From Georgenia sp. M64 (GTDB lineage Bacteria > Actinomycetota > Actinomycetes > Actinomycetales > Actinomycetaceae), in the NCBI RefSeq assembly GCF_038049925.1, contig NZ_CP145809.1, positions 3,258,599 to 3,322,598 of the forward strand: a stretch of DNA of 64,000 nt. The letters run 5' to 3'. The position numbers and the translations under genes were made by a program. The notes beneath the pieces were generated by a model. That model saw nothing but the letters and a program-made list of their open reading frames with translations, did no database searches and had not been told where the DNA came from. Shown piece by piece: positions 60,346 through 64,000 of this stretch (its first letter is position 1; every line of letters starts with the position of its first letter).

Positions 60346-61695
60346 ATGTCGCGCGCGAACCGTCCGCTCGGCCCGGCGATCCTGCTGGCCGGGATCGTGC
60401 TCGTCGCCGTCAACATGCGCCCGGTCATCACCGCCGTCGGACCGGTGCTCCCCCAGGTCGGCGACGACGTCGGCCTCGGCGCCGCCGCGCTCGGGACGCT
60501 CGGCGCCGTGCCCGTCCTCGCGTTCGCCGTCGTCTCCCCGTTGGTGCACCCGCTCCTGAGGCGCTTCGGCCTGGAGCGCACCGTGCTCGTGGCGCTGCTC
60601 GTGCTGGGTCTGGGCACCGTGCTGCGCTCCCTGCCCGGTCCGGCCGCCAACCTGTGGGTGGGGACGGCGGTCATCGGGGCCACGGTCGCCGTGGGGAACG
60701 TCGCCCTCCCCGTCGCGGTGAAACGGGACTTTCCGCTCCAGGTGCCGCGTACGACCGGGACCTACGTGGCCACCCAGACGGTGTTCGCGGCCCTGGCCTC
60801 CGGGCTGGCGGTCCCGCTCGCCGGTCTGGGCACGTGGCGGCTGTCGTTGGGGATCTGGGTGGTGGCGATCGCCGCTGCGGTGGCGCTCTGGCTGCCCCGG
60901 CTCCGCCATGGCACGTCCGGCGCCAGGACCGATGGCGTTCGGGCGGACGGCCGTGCGCCCGACGACGCCGCACGCGGGCCGGCGGACGGTGCCGCGCGGC
61001 GCGACGCGCCCGGAGCCGCTCGGCGCGACGGGCCCGGGGCCTCGCGGGGCGGGGTGCGCGCGGGCGCCACGCGAGGCGAGGTGCCCGGCGGCATCGGGTC
61101 GGACGTCCAGCGGCACCGTTCCGTGTGGCGGGCACCGCTGGCCTGGCAGGTCGCGGCCTACATGGGCCTGCAGTCGACGCCGTTCTACGTCCTCATCACG
61201 TGGCTGCCGAGCATCGAGCAGGACCTGGGGATCGGCGCCGCCGAGGCGGGGTGGCACCTGTTCGGCTACCTGGCCGCAGCCATCGTGGCGAACCTCCTCG
61301 CGCCGTCGCTCATGCGCATCGGCAAGGACCAGCGCTTCGCCGCCGTCGCCGTCGCCGCCCTCATGGTGGTCGCCACGCTCGGCGTGACGCTGTGGCCCGG
61401 CGGCATCGTGCTCTGGGTGGTCGTCATGGGTCTGAGCAGCGGGGCGGCGCTCGTCGTCACCCTGTCGCTGGTGGGCCTGCGCTCCTACGACCACCGCACC
61501 GCGAGCCAGCTTTCCGCGATGTCGCAGTCGCTCGGCTACGCGCTCGCCGGTTCGGCCCTCGTCCTGGCGGGGCTCCTGCGCGACGCGACCGGTCCCGGCC
61601 CCCTGCTCCTGGTGTGCCTCGCCGGGGTCGCCCTCGCCCAGCTCGCGCTCGGCGTGCTCGTGGGCCGGCACCAGGTGCTCCTCAGCGGCGCCTGA
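60346..61695 (+). CDS. MFS transporter, CynX/NimT family
   Basis: 449-aa major facilitator of the CynX (cyanate) / NimT (2-nitroimidazole) family. Family pattern: AGIVLVAVNMRPVITAVGPVLPQV at the N-terminus, then twelve helices. The cytoplasmic loop between helices 6 and 7 is expanded to about 75 residues of Ala/Gly/Arg/Asp-rich repeats (ARRDAPGAARRDGPGASRG), which is unusual for the family. No cyanase or related enzyme is adjacent, so the substrate is unknown. The start is the ATG at 60346 with AGGAGAGG upstream. Confidence 0.88.
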   Translation: MSRANRPLGPAILLAGIVLVAVNMRPVITAVGPVLPQVGDDVGLGAAALGTLGAVPVLAFAVVSPLVHPLLRRFGLERTVLVALLVLGLGTVLRSLPGPAANLWVGTAVIGATVAVGNVALPVAVKRDFPLQVPRTTGTYVATQTVFAALASGLAVPLAGLGTWRLSLGIWVVAIAAAVALWLPRLRHGTSGARTDGVRADGRAPDDAARGPADGAARRDAPGAARRDGPGASRGGVRAGATRGEVPGGIGSDVQRHRSVWRAPLAWQVAAYMGLQSTPFYVLITWLPSIEQDLGIGAAEAGWHLFGYLAAAIVANLLAPSLMRIGKDQRFAAVAVAALMVVATLGVTLWPGGIVLWVVVMGLSSGAALVVTLSLVGLRSYDHRTASQLSAMSQSLGYALAGSALVLAGLLRDATGPGPLLLVCLAGVALAQLALGVLVGRHQVLLSGA

Positions 61696-61725
61696 CCGGC
61701 GTCCGTGCCGGGCGCGCGCGGCGCC

Positions 61726-62772
61726 TCAGGGCCCCGCGAAGAACGACACCGGGCCCGCCACGACGAGGCCGACCTCCTCCTCCGACGGCAGCGGCCCCTG
61801 GGTGCGGCACAGCACCGGCACGCTCATGCCGTCCGCACCGGCGACGGACAGCCGCACCGACGCATCGTGGCCGTAGAAGGTCGTCCCGAGCACCTTGGCG
61901 GTGACTCCCCCGCGGCCCGAGCGCACGATGTGCACCTGCTCGGGCCGCACCGCGACCAGCCCGTGACCGTCGCTGACCTGGTCGCCGCGCAGCAGCGGCA
62001 GCCGGCCGAGCGCGGTCGTCGCGACCCCGCCCGCGACGTCGGCGGGGAGGATGACGGCCTCACCGACGAACGTGGCGACGTCGAGGTCGGCCGGGGCGCG
62101 GTAGAGCTGCTCGGGCGCCGCGGCCTGGACCACCTGGCCCGCACGGACGACGGCGACGACGTCGGCGATGCTCAGCGCCTCCTCCTGGTCGTGGGTGACC
62201 AGGACGCCGGTGGCGCCGGAGCTGTGCAGCGCGTCGCGCACGTCCTCGCGCACCGACGCGCGCAGCCCGGCGTCGAGCGCGGAGAAGGGCTCGTCGAGGA
62301 GGACGACGTCGGGGTCCGGGGCGAGGGCGCGGGCGAGCGCCACCCGCTGCTGCTGCCCGCCGGAGAGCTCGGCGGGCATGCGGGAGCCGAGGTCCGCCAG
62401 ACCCACGAGCGCGAGGAGCTCACGCACCCGTTCCCGCCGGCGCGCGCCCTCACGGCGCGGCATGCCGAACGCGACGTTGGCCGCGACCGACAGGTGCGGG
62501 AAGAGCGCGCCCTCCTGGGGGACGACGGCGACCCGGCGGCGCTCGGGCGGCAGGCCCTGACGCCCGGTGGCGACGACACGGTTGCCGATGCGGACCTGAC
62601 CGGCGTCGGCGTCCTCGAACCCGGCGATGACGCGCAGGAGGGTGGTCTTGCCGCACCCGGAGGGGCCCAGGACCGCGGCGAGCGCCCCGGAGGGGACGTC
62701 GAGGTCGAGCCCGCGCAGGACCTCGGTGCTCCCGAAGGACTTGCGCAGCCCCGTGATCTGGAGTCGCTTCAC
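61726..62772 (-). CDS. ABC importer ATP-binding protein, Fe3+/FbpC type
   Basis: 348-aa ATPase of a CUT/ferric-type importer. Walker [11 protein letters not shown]-loop [11 protein letters not shown], signature [15 protein letters not shown], Walker [13 protein letters not shown], then a TOBE-like C-terminal domain (residues about 240-348). It pairs with the two-repeat permease encoded upstream, an architecture typical of FbpB/FbpC iron systems (thiamine or sulfate importers also share it). The GTG at 62772 overlaps the permease stop as GTGA. The solute-binding protein gene must lie beyond the window edge. Confidence 0.88.
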   Translation of the reverse strand: MKRLQITGLRKSFGSTEVLRGLDLDVPSGALAAVLGPSGCGKTTLLRVIAGFEDADAGQVRIGNRVVATGRQGLPPERRRVAVVPQEGALFPHLSVAANVAFGMPRREGARRRERVRELLALVGLADLGSRMPAELSGGQQQRVALARALAPDPDVVLLDEPFSALDAGLRASVREDVRDALHSSGATGVLVTHDQEEALSIADVVAVVRAGQVVQAAAPEQLYRAPADLDVATFVGEAVILPADVAGGVATTALGRLPLLRGDQVSDGHGLVAVRPEQVHIVRSGRGGVTAKVLGTTFYGHDASVRLSVAGADGMSVPVLCRTQGPLPSEEEVGLVVAGPVSFFAGP

Positions 62773-64000
62773 GTCTCCCCTCCCGTCTCCTCCACCACCC
62801 GCGTGGCGGCGTCGTCCGACACCAGTGAAGCCTGTACGCGCGACAGAACAAAGGTGGGCACCGCCGCGAGCAGGACCAGCGCGACGGCGTAGGGGGCCGC
62901 GGCCGCGTAGGCGCCGACCCCCGTCTCGGTCCACAGCCGGGTGGCGAGGGTGTCCATGCCCGTGGGCCGCAGCAGCAGCGTGGCGGGCAGCTCCTTCATC
63001 ACCGTGAGCATCACCAGCGCGAACCCGGCGGCGATGCCGGGCCCGGCGAGCGGCAGGGTGACGTCGCGCAGGACCCCCAGCGGGCTGCGGCCGAGCGAGC
63101 GGGCGATCTCGCCCATGCTGCGCGGGCTCTGGGCGACGGCGGCGCGCACCGACCCGATCGCCGCCGGCATGAACAGCACCGTGTAGGCCAGCACGAGCAG
63201 CGGCGTGCGCTGGTAGATCGGCTGGGCGTAACGGGCGCCGAAGAAGACGAGCGCGAGCGCGACGACGATCCCCGGCAGGGCGTGGCCGGCGTAGGTGGCG
63301 TGCTCGATGAACCGGCCGCCGCCGCGGGGGAACCGGGCGGCGATGATGCCCACCGGCACGGCGAGCGCCGTCGCGGCGAGCGCGCCGAGCAGGGCCACCC
63401 ACAGCGTGGACACGCCCGCGGGGAGGAGCCGCTCCCACTCCACGCCGGCGGAGCTGCCGCGGCTGACCCAGTAGCCGAGCACCGCCGCGGGGTAGCCCAG
63501 CGCGACGGCGGCGACCCCGCCGGTGACGAGCAGGGCGAGGGGCTTGCCCCGCCCGAGCCGGACCGTGCGCAGGGCGCGCGCGCTGCCGCCGCCCACCCGG
63601 GCGTGCTCGGCCCGGCCCCGGCTGCGGGACTCAGCGACGGTGATCGCCACGGTCACCGCCACCAGGACGAGGGACAGCACAGCCGCCGGGGTGCGGTCGA
63701 AGGAGGCCTGGTAGGAGGTGTGGATGACGCGGGTGAAGACGTCGTAGCGCAGGAGGGACGGGGTGCCGAAGTCGCTGAGCGAGTACAGCGCCACCAGCAG
63801 CGCCCCGGCGGCGACGGCGGGGCGCACCTGCCGCGCGGTGACGGTGAGGTGGGTCTGCCACGGGCCACGTCCGAGGGAGCGGGAGACCTCCTCCAGCGCC
63901 GGGTCGACCCGGCGCAGGGCCGCCGCGACGGGGAGGAACACGTACGGGTAGGTGCTCATGGTCAGCACCAGCCAGGTGCCCAGGAAGCCCGAGACCTCCG
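62769..64000 (-). CDS. ABC importer permease, Fe3+/FbpB type (5' end outside window)
   Basis: At least 410 aa of an integral membrane permease; the frame is still open at the window edge and reads EVSGFLGTWLVLTMSTYPYVFLPVAAALR, so the N-terminal part is missing. Two inner-membrane permease repeats are visible, each with an EAA-type loop: LEEVSRSLGRGPWQTHLTVTARQVRPAV and MGEIARSLGRSPLGVLRDVTLPLAGPG. Fused two-repeat permeases are typical of FbpB. The stop overlaps the ATPase start by 4 nt. A 5' gene for the periplasmic iron-binding protein is expected upstream. Confidence 0.88.
   Translation of the reverse strand, partial: EVSGFLGTWLVLTMSTYPYVFLPVAAALRRVDPALEEVSRSLGRGPWQTHLTVTARQVRPAVAAGALLVALYSLSDFGTPSLLRYDVFTRVIHTSYQASFDRTPAAVLSLVLVAVTVAITVAESRSRGRAEHARVGGGSARALRTVRLGRGKPLALLVTGGVAAVALGYPAAVLGYWVSRGSSAGVEWERLLPAGVSTLWVALLGALAATALAVPVGIIAARFPRGGGRFIEHATYAGHALPGIVVALALVFFGARYAQPIYQRTPLLVLAYTVLFMPAAIGSVRAAVAQSPRSMGEIARSLGRSPLGVLRDVTLPLAGPGIAAGFALVMLTVMKELPATLLLRPTGMDTLATRLWTETGVGAYAAAAPYAVALVLLAAVPTFVLSRVQASLVSDDAATRVVEETGGET

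Overview
The window is a 64 kb piece of a very GC-rich actinobacterial chromosome. Coding density is high, GTG and TTG starts are frequent, tRNA genes lack an encoded CCA end, and many genes have a TANNNT box 6-7 nt before the start codon instead of a ribosome-binding site. The gene content fits Micrococcales (Cellulomonas/Georgenia-like), but I cannot name the genus from sequence alone. From about 13 kb to 53 kb the order ppx - DUF501 - divIC/ftsB - eno - mfd - (pth, rplY) - prs - glmU - tetR - ispE - rsmA - rpfB - tatD - metG - rsmI - pmt follows the conserved actinobacterial block known in Mycobacterium tuberculosis as roughly Rv1002c-Rv1026. mazG, which often sits beside mfd, is not seen here.

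Layout. 0-6 kb: threonine dehydratase (cut by the window edge), an AI-2E permease-family protein, MsrA, an FKBP isomerase, a tandem-GNAT acetyltransferase and a Bax-inhibitor-1 family protein. 6-10 kb: a tightly overlapped operon of ABC ATPase, ABC permease, NarL-type histidine kinase and response regulator. 10-17 kb: NDH-2, an unusual tRNA with anticodon UAA, NhaA, Ppx/GppA, a YbaK-type deacylase, DUF501, a cation/Ca2+ exchanger and DivIC/FtsB. 17-32 kb: enolase, a SurA-N-like lipoprotein, Mfd, a DUF2231 membrane protein, an ABC exporter coupled to pth, ribosomal protein L25, a dienelactone hydrolase, an AbiEi/nuclease-fold protein, and the overlapped prs-glmU pair. 33-41 kb: tRNA-Gln, TetR, a small membrane protein, MarR, an ABC-F protein, an SRPBCC protein, a GH51 arabinofuranosidase, IspE and RsmA. 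41-48 kb: two G5-domain muralytic enzymes (an RpfB and an SLT-type paralogue), TatD, MetG. 47-58 kb: two SDRs, a nicotinamidase-like hydrolase, RsmI, protein O-mannosyltransferase, a DtxR/MntR regulator divergent from MntH, and a P1B-type ATPase. 58-64 kb: a Ser/Ala-rich exported protein, an aldehyde dehydrogenase, a CynX-type MFS transporter and an Fe3+-type ABC importer (the permease gene runs off the end).

The genes are mostly core housekeeping: translation quality control (pth, metG, ybaK, rplY, tRNAs, rsmA, rsmI), cell-wall precursor and remodelling functions (glmU, rpfB, the SLT paralogue, pmt), nucleotide and isoprenoid synthesis (prs, ispE), and metal homeostasis (dtxR-mntH-ATPase, fbp-type importer). 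The least explained sequence is between genes. A dispersed repeat family with a GGGATCGCTCG core is present at 29985-30284 (including a 41-42 bp periodic array) and at 43188-43365 (an 89-bp duplication with a perfect 28-bp palindrome at the unit junction). A class-I-shaped tRNA with a UAA anticodon lies at 11.8 kb. A 19-bp sequence is shared exactly by the upstream regions of the two muralytic genes. Several minisatellites lie in or between genes. No prophage, insertion sequence, integron or CRISPR array was seen.
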